Positions 35,480-45,447 of a DNA stretch of 64,000 nt are shown in pieces (the stretch's first letter is position 1; each line of letters starts with the position of its first letter). A program made the translations under genes and the position numbers. Source of the DNA: CAWCQC01 sp963819905 (lineage in GTDB: Bacteria; Actinomycetota; Thermoleophilia; Gaiellales; Gaiellaceae). The DNA is taken from NCBI GenBank assembly GCA_963819905.1, contig CAWFXP010000011.1, forward strand, positions 1 through 64,000. Reading direction: 5' to 3'. Under the pieces are notes generated by a model. The model worked only from the letters and a program-made list of their open reading frames with translations. It was not told where the DNA came from and ran no database searches.

Positions 35480-36001
35480 TCAGCAGGCCGAGCCCGACTC
35501 GAAGCCGATGAAGACCATGAGGATCCGGGCGCTCGCCCGAAAGCGGGCGGGGGTGAAATCGGTGAACGTGGAGCACCCCCGGAACGTTTCCGACAGGCGG
35601 TAGATCCGCTCGCCGTCCTCGAGCGTGACGACCTTCAACGAGTCTCGATAGCGGGCTCGCAGCTTGCCGACTGCGCCCTTGTCGTACATGCAGAACCGCT
35701 TCGAGAAGCAGAACCTCTCGCCGGAGATCCCGATCAGCCGCACCCGCTGGGGCGTCGTCCCGATATCGAGATAGACGTCGAAGACGTTCGGGAACCTGGC
35801 GTACTCGAGGAACCCGTTCTGGTTCTGGTAGCGAGGCTTCCCGAGCCGTGCGACGACCTGCGCGCGCGTCATGCCGAGGCTGACGCCCGCGCCTCCCTCG
35901 CCGGCGCGGATCGTTCCCTTCGAGACGGTCGCTCGGGAGGTGCCCGGGGCAACGGCGACGACTGCCATGAGCACGAGAGCGACGAAGGCGGCGACTCGCA
36001 C
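35480..36001 (-). CDS. Secreted protein with SmpA/BamE-like segment, function unknown
   Basis: The protein has 173 residues. The signal peptide is MRVAAFVALVLMAVVAVAPGTSRA. The segment GAGVSLGMTRAQVVARLGKPRYQN resembles the G-M-t-xxxVxxxLGxP motif of SmpA/OmlA-type small domains. Four cysteines (FCFSKRFCMY, GCSTF, SGSAC) could form disulfides outside the cell. GTG 36001 has TACAGT seven bases upstream. I know no function for it. Confidence 0.75.
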   Translation of the reverse strand: MRVAAFVALVLMAVVAVAPGTSRATVSKGTIRAGEGGAGVSLGMTRAQVVARLGKPRYQNQNGFLEYARFPNVFDVYLDIGTTPQRVRLIGISGERFCFSKRFCMYDKGAVGKLRARYRDSLKVVTLEDGERIYRLSETFRGCSTFTDFTPARFRASARILMVFIGFESGSAC

Positions 36002-36022
36002 GCCGCCGACTGTAACGATCGG

Positions 36023-36187
36023 CTAGCTCGCGCGGCGCTCCACCCTGGAGTAGTCGGCATGGCCGCGTGCTCGAAGCGGCACGGGCTCCGGCCGGCGGGC
36101 TGTCGCCGCCCGGCAGAGAGCGACCACGAGCGCACCTTCGGCGACCGCCAGCGCAATCGCTACCATCAGCCAACTCCACCAGCTCAT
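36023..36187 (-). CDS. Small single-span membrane protein
   Basis: The protein has 54 residues: MSWWSWLMVAIALAVAEGAL, then VVALCRAATARRPEPVPLRA and RGHADYSRVERRAS. ATG 36187 follows a GGTGGAG ribosome site directly. One membrane helix covers residues 4-24, with an Arg-rich tail inside. It sits immediately upstream of the secreted-protein gene on the same strand. It is too short for default gene finders. Confidence 0.6.
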   Translation of the reverse strand: MSWWSWLMVAIALAVAEGALVVALCRAATARRPEPVPLRARGHADYSRVERRAS

Positions 36188-36315
36188 CTCCACCGCATCG
36201 ACCTCCTCCGGGATAGTCCCTCTACCGAGGGATGAGTCGAAAGAGGCGCGAACCTTGCGCGCTGTTCGTCGTCTCGCTCGAGCTGCCGCCTCACCCGATG
36301 GAGTGAGTGGGAGGG

Positions 36316-36344
36316 CCGGCAGGGCCGGATCGGCCCCCTGCCGG
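36316..36344 (-). terminator. Hairpin after the polysaccharide-lyase gene
   Basis: CCGGCAGGG at 36316-36324 pairs with CCCTGCCGG at 36336-36344. It lies 15 bases beyond the stop at 36359. There is no T run, so it may be a weak or factor-aided terminator. Confidence 0.5.
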
Positions 36345-36358
36345 TGGGGATCCCTCTG

Positions 36359-37406
36359 TCAGGCGTGCGTCCAGGCGGTCCAGCCCATGACCTTCCCGTT
36401 CGTCCGAGCCGGGGCGGGATGCGATGTTCCGTAGGCGTTGTTCGCGAGCCACGGCACCCAGCCGTCGTCGCCGCTTGCGGGGAAGCTGATCACCGTGTGG
36501 AGCCAGGTCATCGCCCGGCGAACCGCCGAGTCAGGACCACGAGTACGCGGGATAGCCGGCGTGGCTTAGGAGCTCGGCCTGCCTGAACGCGGGGCCGAGG
36601 GCTCCCCAGACGTAGTTCTCCTGCGGCGCGGGCCCGGTGAAGCCCCCCGATCGCCGCTGGTCGTCTGGGAGGACGCCGTCCACGTTCTTGCCCTGGATGG
36701 TGGCGCCCTTCTTGTTGATGCCGACCGGGTTCGCCGGATCGGCCTGCCACGTGAGGTCGCCGAACGGGAACCCTGCGTAGTTGGAACGGTCACCGAGCCA
36801 GCCCTGGAAGACCGATGCCGCACGGGCGAGATCGGTCGTGTCGCCGAGGTAGATGTCGGCGGCGATGCGGGCCGCTCCGGCCGCGGTGCCCCAGTTGTTG
36901 GCGCGTCGCTCGTGTGTCGAGACGAGCGTGTCGCCGTCCAGGGACGCCGTCCTGATACCCGTGAGCCACGAGCGGAACTGCGAGTTCTTCGAGCCGTCGT
37001 ACGCCTTCAGGTTGATCAGATCGGCGGCGATCACGTAGGCCGTGAGGTTCCGCGCAACGGCGAGGGTGCGACCGCCGGACTCCGTCCCGACCGCGCTCAT
37101 GATCGCGTTGGCGGCCTTCGTTCGGTACGTGGCGACTCCGGTTCGCGCGTAGACGAGCGCGACCGCGAGCGTCTTCACGTCGTGTTCCGAGCTCTGGTCG
37201 GAGACCCTTGCCGTGCCGAGGCTCCCGTCGGCGGCCGCCTTGACGGCCGACCAGGCGCTGCCGCTCATCGGCAGGCCGGAGATCTCGCCCTGGCTCAGCC
37301 AGATGCCCGCGCCGACCGAGGCCGATCCGGTCGAGCCGGTGCTCGGCGGTGCAGTCGCCGGGGGCGCGGTGGTGTCTCCCGCCGGGGGCGGTGTCGCGGG
37401 TGGGGT
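36359..37406 (-). pseudogene. Polysaccharide (alginate-type) lyase-like protein, frameshifted and lacking its N-terminus
   Basis: The main frame (36531-37268) reads AWSAVKAAADGSLGTARVSDQ, HDVKTLAVALVYARTG, RNLTAYVIAADLINLKAYDG, ERRANNWGTAAGAARIAADIY, which matches alpha/alpha-toroid alginate-lyase-type domains. After YSWS one frameshift near 36531 leads to AMTWLHTVISFPASGDDGW and the stop at 36359. A Pro/Thr linker precedes the domain, then an in-frame TGA at 37407-37409. No signal peptide fits in the 75 bases before the flavin reductase gene, so the 5' end is lost or scrambled. Confidence 0.65.
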
Positions 37407-37445
37407 TCAAAGGCAGGAGTGGCCGGCGGTGAAAACTGGCGCGGC

Positions 37446-37466
37446 CGTTGCCTCGAAACGGCAACG
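37446..37466 (-). terminator. Hairpin after the flavin reductase gene
   Basis: A perfect seven-base stem CGTTGCC/GGCAACG with a seven-base loop lies 16 bases past the stop at 37482 on the minus strand. There is no T run. Confidence 0.45.
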
Positions 37467-37481
37467 CCACCGTACGCGCGG

Positions 37482-38114
37482 CTAGTTCGCCGCTTCGAGC
37501 GGCCAGCCGGGCCGCTGCATGGCGAACACGTCGACGACCCGCGTGTACTGGTCGTACCCGAGGCGCGCGATCGGATCGAGGCGACGGACGTCCACGCGGC
37601 CGTCGACGATCGCGTGGTCTGCGATGTCGATTCCGACGACCCGGCCGAAGACGACGGTGTTCGGGTCCGAGGGGTCGGGTGTCGGGAGCTCGACGATCTG
37701 CGTCAGGACGCACTCGAGGTGCACCGGGCTCTCCGCCACGTATGGGGCGCCGACGAGGCGTGCGGGGGCCGGCGTCAGCCCGGCCAGCGCGAGCTCGTCC
37801 ACGTCTCCGGGGGCGGCCGTGCTCGTGAGGTTGACCGCTTCACGGAGCGCCCACGTGACCAGGTTCGCGACGAACTCGCCCGTCTCGCGGATGTTCTCGA
37901 GCGAGTGCTTGGGGCCGCCGTCGCGATGAGGCCCGGTCGTCGCGAACATCACCTGGGGCGGTACATACGCGACCGCGTTGAAGAACGAGAACGGCGCCAG
38001 GTTGACATGGCCGTCGGCGCCGACGCTCGTGATCCAGCCGATGGGCCGCGGAACGACGAGCTGGTTGAACGGGTTGCCGCGCAGGCCGTGGTCGTCGCCG
38101 GGTCGGAAGAACAC
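37482..38114 (-). CDS. Flavin reductase-like, FMN-binding split-barrel protein
   Basis: The protein has 210 residues. NPFNQLVVPRPIGWITSVGADGHVNLAPFSFFNAVAYVPPQVMFAT is the hallmark of the flavoredoxin/flavin reductase-like family, and ETGEFVANLVTWALREAVN and LECVLTQIVELP follow. It probably binds FMN. GTG 38114 is favoured because TAGCCT stands seven bases upstream and similarity begins just after. The frame is open upstream into the methyltransferase gene, so a fusion reading exists but looks accidental. Confidence 0.85.
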   Translation of the reverse strand: MFFRPGDDHGLRGNPFNQLVVPRPIGWITSVGADGHVNLAPFSFFNAVAYVPPQVMFATTGPHRDGGPKHSLENIRETGEFVANLVTWALREAVNLTSTAAPGDVDELALAGLTPAPARLVGAPYVAESPVHLECVLTQIVELPTPDPSDPNTVVFGRVVGIDIADHAIVDGRVDVRRLDPIARLGYDQYTRVVDVFAMQRPGWPLEAAN

Positions 38115-38124
38115 GAGCGCGAGG

Positions 38125-38857
38125 CTAGCAGCGTGTGGGCAAGGCCCTGGAACGGCGGCCGGGCCGCGATGACGCTTCTCGAGAATCACGACGTATCGCG
38201 GCGAGCCGTCGTCGAGCACGCGCAGCGGACGCCAGCCCGCTCCCTCGAGCAGCCGGACGAACTCCGGCGGCGGCAGCATGACGTACGAGAACCAGGGCGT
38301 TGCGTACCCGAGCCAGCGCACGCGGAACCGCCGCTCGCCCGCGGCGAGCGTCGGCTCGCGAGGCGGCCCGGGTCGACGCTGTCGGTGAGGATCCGGCCGC
38401 GCTCGCTCGTCGTTGCGTCGAGGCGGCCGAGCAGCTCGGACACCTTCCCGGGCGCGCCTGCGAGCCCGACGTTGTTCCGCAGGAGCAGCACCGTGTCGAA
38501 CACCCCGAGCGAGTGGTCGACGTCGGCGAGCGAACGCACCTCGGCCCGGGCGACTCCCCGCCGGCGCGCGACGTCGACGGCGAGCGGCGATTCGTCGATC
38601 GCGACCACGTCGAGTCGCCGTTCCTGCAGGTGGAGCGACACTCTGCCTGCGCCGCAGCCGACGTCGAGCACACGCCCGCGGACGGAGCGCATGGCCCGCC
38701 TCTCGACCGCAGGCCAGCGCCGGAACGGGGCAAAGTAGTCAGCCGGGTCGCCGGCGTAGATGACGCCGTCGTCCCGTTCCATGATCTCCTGCGCAGGACG
38801 GCCCTCGTGGGTGGCGAGCAGGATCTGGCCGTACGCGTCCTCGTCGGGAGCGAGCAC
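38125..38857 (-). pseudogene. SAM-dependent methyltransferase, frameshifted
   Basis: GTG 38857 (TAGCCT six bases upstream) gives a class I methyltransferase: RGRVLDVGCGAGRVSLHLQ (SAM motif I), VVAIDESPLAVDVARRRG and FDTVLLLRNNVGL. A frameshift near 38370 moves the reading to FRVRWLGYATPWFSYVMLPPPEF and VVILEKR. The end is unclear: that frame runs on into the flavin reductase gene, while a TAG at 38125-38127 closes another frame. About 240 residues would be normal. The substrate is unknown. Confidence 0.75.
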
Positions 38858-38880
38858 GGCGCGAGGCTAGCGCGCGTGCG

Positions 38881-39318
38881 CTAGGGGCGTGCGAGGCGCC
38901 GCGCGCCGCGGCGGAGAGCGACCGCCAGGCAGGAGACGGCGAGCCACACGAGGAGGAGGGCTACACCTCCGCGCACGGGCGGCCCGGCCGCGAGCGCCCA
39001 GACGCCGAAGGCGCCGAGCAGCAGGGCGGTCGTCACGATCCAGCCGGCCAGGACGACCCGACCGATCAGCGCCGCGAGCCAGATCCGGACGCCCAGGGTG
39101 CTCACGCGGACGGCCGGAACGAGGAAGTTGTCGATCGCGAGCGCCGCCGTGCCGCCGGGGATGCCGCGGACGCTCCCGGCGAGCTGCCGGGCGCTCCGCG
39201 CGTGGAGGGCGGATTCGACCCGGGGCTCGAGCTCCTCGATGCCGATCGTCCCACGAGCGTACGCGCCGCGGAGAATCGAGACGGCCCGGTCGCGCTCCGG
39301 ATCACCGACGAGAGGCAC
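38881..39318 (-). CDS. DUF1707-type membrane protein
   Basis: The protein has 145 residues. The N-terminal segment VGDPERDRAVSILRGAYARG and TIGIEELEPRVESALHARS is the DUF1707/SHOCT-like motif common in actinobacteria. Two membrane helices follow (VVLAGWIVTTALLLGAFGVWA and GGVALLLVWLAVSCLAVAL). GTG 39318 has TACGCT exactly six bases upstream. Its molecular role is unknown. Confidence 0.8.
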   Translation of the reverse strand: MPLVGDPERDRAVSILRGAYARGTIGIEELEPRVESALHARSARQLAGSVRGIPGGTAALAIDNFLVPAVRVSTLGVRIWLAALIGRVVLAGWIVTTALLLGAFGVWALAAGPPVRGGVALLLVWLAVSCLAVALRRGARRLARP

Positions 39319-39381
39319 GCAGGAAGCGTAGCGCGTCGCGCGCTCGGCGAGACCGGGCTGTCGCGCTAGTGTCCGTACCTC

Positions 39382-40102
39382 GTGTCCGTGACCTCGAACG
39401 GCCGAGGGGACTGCTTGAAGGTCTGCATCGTCGGCGCCTCCGGAAAGCTCGGGCGGTACATGGTCCAGCACGCGCTGGATCGCGGCTACGAGGTGGTCGG
39501 CGTGTGCCGGGAGCAGAAGCGTGGAGAAGCTCGATGCGTTCAAGGGGCGGATCACCGTTCTTCCGGGAGCGACGGACGACGACGACGTCGTCAAGAGCGC
39601 GATCGAGGGGTGCGACGGGGTGCTCGTCGTGCTGGTTCCGTGGGGCGTCCACGGATACTCGACGGGGACCGCCCAGGCCGTGCTCGACCACGCGCCTTCG
39701 AGCGCCCGCCTCGTCTTCTCGTGCGGTTGGCACATCACCCGCGACGGAAAAGACGTCTACTCGTGGAAGCTGAAGGCGCTCGTGAAGGTCTTCGGCCCGC
39801 TCGCGCGCCTTGCTCGCTTCGCCGACCTCGACGACCAGGTCGAGGCCTGCCGCCGGGTGTTCGCGAGCGACACGCGCTGGACGGTCGTGCGTGGCAGCGA
39901 CCTCGAGGAGGGCGAGAGCCAGGGCCTCCCCGTGTGGAGCCGGCACGTCGGCGACCCCATTCTCGAGAGCAACCTGACGCGCCGCGTGGACTTCGCCCTG
40001 TTCATGGTGGAGGCCCTCGAGAACGACGAGCTCATCCGGGAGGCTCCGGCGATCGTCGGTTGCCAGACGCCCTCGGCGCTCGCGTACTCCGGCAGCGAGT
40101 AG
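39382..40102 (+). pseudogene. NAD(P)-binding NmrA-like protein, one frameshift
   Basis: GTG 39382 gives VCIVGASGKLGRYMVQHALDRGYEVVGVCRE with the GxSGxxG dinucleotide motif. One extra base near 39515 moves the reading to VEKLDAFKGRITVLPGATDDDDVVKSAIEG, LVFSCGWHITRDG, RWTVVRGSDLEEGE and the stop at 40102. About 239 residues result, the normal size for an NAD(P)H-binding atypical SDR. It probably reduces or senses a small molecule. Confidence 0.8.
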
Positions 40103-40262
40103 CGCCTGAGATCTTTCCCGACGGGGCGGGAAGGCTGCGCCGCCCGCCGGGAGCTCCTGAGCTCGACCGGGTCGGCCTCGCGACCTGTTCGCGCGTCGCC
40201 CGAGCTGATTGTGCCGCCATCCTGAATGAACCAAAGGTCACAAGCCGGCGAAACCAGGGTCG

Positions 40263-40556
40263 ATGGCGAGCACGCAACTCGCAATCACGAGCACCAGCAC
40301 CCTGCCCGTCGGCCGCGGCGACGCATGGCGAATCATCCGCGCGCTCCGCGGTGTCCCCTGCGAACGCCGACACGCGCGCAGGCTCGCACGCACGCTCGAA
40401 CGGCACGTACTCGAGAACCCCGAGGCACCGATCACACTGGCGCTCGACAGGCATGAGAAGGCGGCTCTCCTCCATGCCATCGAAGACCTGCTCGGACGGG
40501 AGACGTTGTCGCCGCAACTGAACGCGATCCGCGGCGCCTTGCTCGTCGACGAGTAG
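40263..40556 (+). CDS. Small alpha-helical protein of unknown function
   Basis: The protein has 97 residues. The text DAWRIIRALRGVPCERRHARRLARTLERHV, then ITLALDRHEKAALLHAIEDLL and LSPQLNAIRGAL, is helical and resembles small actinobacterial proteins of unknown role. Neighbours on both sides face away or towards it, so no operon is implied. Confidence 0.6.
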   Translation: MASTQLAITSTSTLPVGRGDAWRIIRALRGVPCERRHARRLARTLERHVLENPEAPITLALDRHEKAALLHAIEDLLGRETLSPQLNAIRGALLVDE

Positions 40557-40638
40557 CCTGATCCGTGGCGCGTCGAGAGGTCGAAGGCGACCGTCGTGCG
40601 ACGCGCCTGCCGAGCGTGGCGAGCGTGAAGCCGGCTGG

Positions 40639-42288
40639 TCAGCCCCGTGTAGGCCCGCGCCTGGGCGCCGACGACGGCTACGAGGTCGTCGAGGGCGATG
40701 TTGCCGTCGAGGTTGTGCTGGCCCGCGATTGCGGGTACGCGAGCGGTGGTGGCGGCGGCGGCGATGGTCAGGCGGTAGGCCGAGGTCGTCGACGCACTCG
40801 CCGGGACGAAGTCGGGGCGGGCGGACCGGCACGCGCGGATGCAGGGATGCGCTGCCACCGCCGAGGGCGGCCGGGTTGGCGCACAGGGCCGGGCCGGCGC
40901 CGAAGATGCCGGGCGGCGGCGAGGCAGCGTCGTAGGTGGCATAGGCGATGAGGCAGCCCACCTGACCCAGGTGGGTGCAGGGCGGGATGTCGGGGAGCAC
41001 GTCTGACGAGGGTGGGCCCAGGATGATGGCGGAGACGAGCCGCTCGCGCAGCGCGGGCACGCCGGCGATATCCTCGCGGATCAGGCGGGAGACCAGGTCG
41101 GCTCCCTGTGAGTGGCCGATCAGCACGAACCCTCGGCCGGTGCCGTCGTTGGCGAGGTAGTGCCTGAACGCGTCGAGCACGTCGCCGTAGGCGATCTCGG
41201 GGTCTCGATGCGGCCGCGACCTCGCGGAAGAGCGCGGCCAGCGTAATCTGGCGGTAGACGGGCACATAGACATCGCACACGGAGCCGAAGCGGGCGGCCT
41301 GGATCAACGTGGCCGCGATCTCCTCCGTCTCGCCCGGCACGAGGTCGCTGTTGGCCAGCTTGTCCTGGCTGACGGTCGGATAGACGTACAAGCAGTCGAC
41401 CGGCGCGTCGCTGGCGTGCGGGACTTCGACCACCTCGGTCGAGCCGTTGGCGCTCACCATCGTGATGTCGAGGCTGCCTTCGCACACGTCGTCGCGGCCG
41501 GGGCGGCAGATCCAGGCCGAATCGTCGGAGTAGTCGGGCGGTGCTACGGTCTCGGCCGCCACGGCAGTCTGCTCGGCGGCCGCGGCACCGTCGCCATCGC
41601 TGCGCACGTGCTCCACGTACTCACGCGTTCGCTGCTCCCAGAGCGAGATCGACTTCTCCGTGAGCCGCAGCCCCGTCTGCGCGCCGGTGTACATGACATC
41701 GACGTCCTCAGGATAGGTCGCGGCGACCCAGGCGGCGAACGGCTCCCATACCTGCGGCGAGAACTCCCCGATCGCCCAGGTCTTCGAGGCGTCGACGATC
41801 TTCCCGTCGCGAACGGTGAGGAAGAAGTGGCTGCCGCTGTAGGGACCCAGCCCGAGCTCGTCGGACCGTATGACGTGGAAGTCGAAGTCGCAGGTGAGAA
41901 AAGTTCGGCCCTCGCCGCTTCCCATGTCGTCGCATCCGTGCAGGATCTGCTTGTAGCCCTCGGCTTCGAGCATGGAGAGCAGCAGCCGAAACCCCTCCAG
42001 GCCCCCGTCCAGACTCCCTCCGCCCACCGACGAGATCAATCCCGAGACGTCCGCGTCGGGGGCTAGGTACGTGATCGCCCGGTCGGCGTCGAAGCTGCCG
42101 TAGGCCTCGAGGAACCCAATCGCCACGTCCTCCGCGGCCCCGGGTGACGTCGCTGGCGCCTCCGGGTCGGCGGGCGCCTCTTGCTCGAGCGGAACGCTGG
42201 GAGCCGGCTCGGCCGACTGGCCACCGCTGCAGGCCGTGGTCGCAAGGATGAGGAAGGCGGCAGAGAGGGCAAGCAGGAGAGATCTCAT
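40639..42288 (-). pseudogene. Lipoprotein with SnoaL-like domain and DUF3089-type hydrolase domain, frameshifted
   Basis: ATG 42288 (AAAGGAG upstream) gives the lipoprotein signal MRSLLLALSAAFLILATTAC. A NTF2/SnoaL-like domain (AIGFLEAYGSFDADRAITYL) follows. Then comes an alpha/beta hydrolase of the DUF3089 type: DCLYVYPTVS, FVLIGHSQGADLVSRLI (nucleophile Ser) and CANPAALGGGS. Frameshifts near 41210 and near 40890 and one at the very end break the reading. The C-terminus (NLDGNIALDDLVAVVGAQARAY) matches the family. The end coordinate is estimated. Confidence 0.7.
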
Positions 42289-42390
42289 CGCTGCTCCTTT
42301 GGGGCGTTCATCGCCTTCCATCGTCGCTCCCGTCTTCATCAGCCTCGGTACCGGCGCGCAACGGTTTCGCAACAGGCAGCTATTAGTGCG
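42289..42390 (-). repeat. Copy of the kinase 3'-end/lipoprotein 5' module, upstream of the DUF3089 lipoprotein
   Basis: This matches 43303-43400 base by base over most of its length, including GTTGCG-AAACC-GTTGCG (42357-42373 on the complementary strand), the ATG-AACGC overlap sequence and the AAAGGA ribosome site. The lipoprotein signal peptides behind both copies are also alike (LALSAA, PAPSVP). Confidence 0.7.
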
Positions 42391-42470
42391 ATGGCGAGCC
42401 TCGAATGGAGGGGCCGGACCTGTGCCGCCCCTCCATAACGCCCAGACCGACGCAGAGCACGTCTCTGGCG

Positions 42471-43326
42471 TCAGCTCGTGAAGCTCAGGCGGGCAGCCCC
42501 ATGCACCCCGCTAGGCCGTACGGCGAGTTCGAAGCCATTCCTCTGATGCGTCAGGTGGACGCGCTCCGAGCCGAGCAAGAATTCGCGCGCGATGTCGCCG
42601 GCTGCCGCCGCCACCGCGTACTCGCGGAGGGTGTAGATCTCCTGCTCCAGGACCTCGTAGTAGCCTTCCTCGAGCAGGGCACGATCGGCCTCGGGCTGAG
42701 GGATCGCGCGCAGCTGCGCAAGCGCCTCCGCCATGATGCGAGCCGTCGACTCCCCTCGGGGTTCGTCTGGCCCCTGCTTTCGGCCGCCCGGCAGATCTCG
42801 CTTGCCTGGGCAATGAACTCGGCCCTGGTCGGCCCGCTGGCGCTCTCTTGCGACCCACCGCGGTGGCTGCACAGAGCGACCGGATTCACGGCCCCGGCCT
42901 CGGGCGGAGAGAGCGCGCGCAGCTGCGCAAGCGCCTCCCCCGAGAGTTCATACGCTAACCCTTCGTACGCAGTCCGTACAGGCCTGCGCGACCTTCGAGC
43001 CGTTCTCGTCGGTGCCGGTTAGCTGCCCTCCGGGAGCTCCGCAAGAGCCGCCTCGAGCTTGTCGGTCGCCGTCTTGCAGATCGCGTCGGCCTGGGCGACG
43101 TACTCCACGATCTGAGCGGAGTAGTCCCGAGGCTACGGTCGGTCGGCCGCTCCGCCGTACCGCCGCGTGACGTCGCGGGCGGTGCCGTCTCGACCGGAAC
43201 GCTGGGTGCCGGCCCGGCAGACTTGGCGCCGTCGTTGCCTCCGCACGCGGCGAGCGCAAGGGCGAGACAGGCGGCAGAGAGGGCAAGCACGAGCGGTTTC
43301 ATCGCTATTCCTTTGGACGCGTTCAT
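42471..43326 (-). pseudogene. Lipoprotein with two similar helical units, several frameshifts
   Basis: The start is ATG 43326 (overlapping the kinase stop as ATGA) or ATG 43302 (MKPLVLALSAACLALALAAC, a lipobox). After the linker PAPSVPVETAPP, unit 1 reads YVAQADAICKTATDKLEAAL then GEALAQLRALSPPEA. Unit 2 reads FIAQASEICRAAESRGQTNP then AEALAQLRAIPQPEADRALL and EIYTLREYAVAAAAGDIARE, ending at 42471. At least three frame changes (near 43135, 43022 and 42745) are needed. The duplicated unit suggests domain duplication. The function is unknown and the setting is the two-component operon. Confidence 0.65.
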
Positions 43327-44767
43327 CGCCTCCCATCGTCGCTCTCGCGTTCATCAGCGTCTGCACCGGCGCGCAACGGTTTCGCAACAGGCAGCCTAAG
43401 CGTGAAGCGCGAGCCGGCGCCGTCCTGGCTCCACGCGTCGATCCCGCCGCCGAGCAGCCGCGCATTCTCGAGCGCGATCGCGAGCCCGAGCCCGCTACCG
43501 CCACCGGCGCGCGCCGGATCGACCTTGTAGAAGCGCTCGAAGACATGCGGGAGATGCTCCAGCGGCGATGCCCGGGCCCCGATCGGAGATCTCCACGAAC
43601 GCGTCGCTCCCGTTCCGGCCGACATGCACCGCGGCGTCGCGACCGCCGTGAGCGAGGGCGTTCTCGATCAGGTTGGAGACGATTCGCTCCGCTCGTCGCG
43701 GATCCGTCTCGACGACGACTGGCTCGGCGTCGAGGAGGATGCTCGTCTCCCAACCTCGTGAGCGCAGGAGGCCGGCGACGAGCGAGCCCAGGTCGACGGG
43801 CTCCGTGCGCACGTCCTCGCGGCCCGCGTCGAGACGGGAGATCTCCATCAGCTCCTCGACCAGGCGGCGCAGCCGCTCGACGTCCGTCGACGAGCATCTG
43901 AGCCGGCCGCTGCGCCTCCTCGGGCATGCGGTCGAGGTGCTCGCCGAGCAGCGAGGCCTCGCCCGCGAGCGCCGTCAGCGGCGTGCGCAGCTCGTGCGCC
44001 ACGTCCGAGGTGAAGCGCCGTTCGCGCGCCTGCGCCTCCGAGAGGGCACGGATCTTCTCCTCGAGCGCCTCGGCCATCTCGTTGAACGAGGCCGCCCAGG
44101 CGCCGAACTCGTCGTCGGCGTCGATCGGAAGCCGGGTCTCGAGGAGCCCCTCCGCGAGGGAGTGGGCAGCCTCGCTCGCCTGCGCGACCGGGCGGAGAAC
44201 GCGCCGGGCGACGAGCGCGCCGGCGGCCGCGGAGAGCACGACGACGAAGCCCCACCCCGTCAGGAGGATCGTTCGCAGCTGCGCGAGGTCGTCGTAGAGG
44301 GCCTCTTCGGAGAGGAAGAAGTAGAGCTCTGCCAGCGAGGGTGGAACCTGCCCACCGGCGACGAGGTACGGCTCGCCGGCGATCCGGATCCGTTCGTAGG
44401 CGAGGTCGCCCTCCCGCACGAGGTTCTGCACCCCGGCGGGGATCTGGATCTCCAAGGCGGAGAAGCTCGACGAGAAGGGCGGCCCTTCGCCGACCAGTGC
44501 GACCGTCTCGAAACCGGGACGCCGACCGTAGAAGTCCATGAGGCCGGCGATGTCCTCAGTGGCGGAAGATCCACCGAGAATGGCTCCCGCGAGCACGAGG
44601 TTCGTGCGCGCCTGCGCGAGCGCACTCGAGACGGAATCGTCGAGGCGCGACTCACGGACGACGAGGTACGTGCCGAGCGCGAGCGCACCGGTCGCGATCG
44701 CGACAACGAGGGCGAACGTGACCGCGAGGCGCCGTCTGAGCCTGCCCGCCGGGACGATCCGCCTCAT
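43323..44767 (-). pseudogene. Membrane sensor histidine kinase, two apparent frameshifts
   Basis: Frame 1 holds two membrane helices (LAVTFALVVAIATGALALGTYLV and ILLTGWGFVVVLSAAAGALV) around an extracytoplasmic sensor, a HAMP domain and the H box FTSDVAHELRTPLTALAGEAS. Frame 2 holds the N box IVSNLIENALAHGG. Frame 3 holds FERFYKVDPARAGGGSGLGLAIA. Frameshifts lie near 43890 and 43575. About 480 residues would be intact. It follows the response regulator with an ATGA overlap and overlaps the lipoprotein start in the same way, so the three form an operon. Confidence 0.85.
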
Positions 44768-45447
44768 CGACCGCGCTCGAGCCGGAAGCCGACGCCTCGG
44801 ACCGTCGTGATCAGCCGCGGGCGGTCAGGCTCCGCGTCGACCTTCGCCCGCAGGCGCTGGACCGCGATGTCGACCAGGCGGGAGTCTCCGAGGTACTCGT
44901 AGCCCCACACGCGCTCGAGCAGCAGCTCACGGGTGAAGACCTGACCGGGCCGCCGGGCCAGCTCCAGGAGCAGGCGGAACTCCGTCGCGGTCAGCTGCAG
45001 CTCGGTACCGCCGCGCGTCGCGCGGAACCCGGCCGTATCGATCTCGAGGTCGCCGACGTGCAGAAGCTCCGCGTCGGGCGTGCCGTTCGTGCGCCGCAGG
45101 AGGGCGCGGACGCGGGCCACCAGCTCCTGCATCTCGAAGGGCTTCGTCACGTAGTCGTCGGCGCCGAGCTCGAGACCGACGACGACGTCGAGCGTGTCGG
45201 TGCGGGCGGACAGCATCAGGATCGGCACGCGGCTGCCGCGCCGGATCTCTCGGCAGACCTCGAGCCCGTCGAGCTCAGGAAGCATCACGTCCAGCACAAC
45301 GAGGTCATGGGGCTCGGCGCGGAAGAGCACGAGCGCCTCGCGTCCGTCCGCTGCGGTCTCGACGCTGAGATTCGCCGCCCGTAACCCCAATGTGACGACC
45401 TCGCGAATCGCCGGGTCGTCCTCCACCACGAGCACTCGCTCGCCCAA
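44764..45447 (-). CDS. OmpR/PhoB-type response regulator
   Basis: The protein has 227 residues. The receiver domain has the acidic pair VVEDDP, phosphoacceptor Asp in DLVVLDVMLPELDG, LSARTD and the Lys in DDYVTKPFEM. The C-terminal winged helix (TATEFRLLLELARRPGQVFTRELLLERVWGYEY, SRLVDIAVQRLRAKVD, TTVRGVGFRL) binds DNA. TTG 45447 is supported by GGAGG five bases ahead. It is coupled to the kinase gene by ATGA. Confidence 0.93.
   Translation of the reverse strand: MGERVLVVEDDPAIREVVTLGLRAANLSVETAADGREALVLFRAEPHDLVVLDVMLPELDGLEVCREIRRGSRVPILMLSARTDTLDVVVGLELGADDYVTKPFEMQELVARVRALLRRTNGTPDAELLHVGDLEIDTAGFRATRGGTELQLTATEFRLLLELARRPGQVFTRELLLERVWGYEYLGDSRLVDIAVQRLRAKVDAEPDRPRLITTVRGVGFRLERGR

Noticed and set aside
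37482..38321. Methyltransferase-flavin reductase fusion protein
   Set aside because: The joined frame depends on a frameshifted methyltransferase. A leaderless promoter and GTG at 38114 sit exactly at the start of the flavin reductase similarity.
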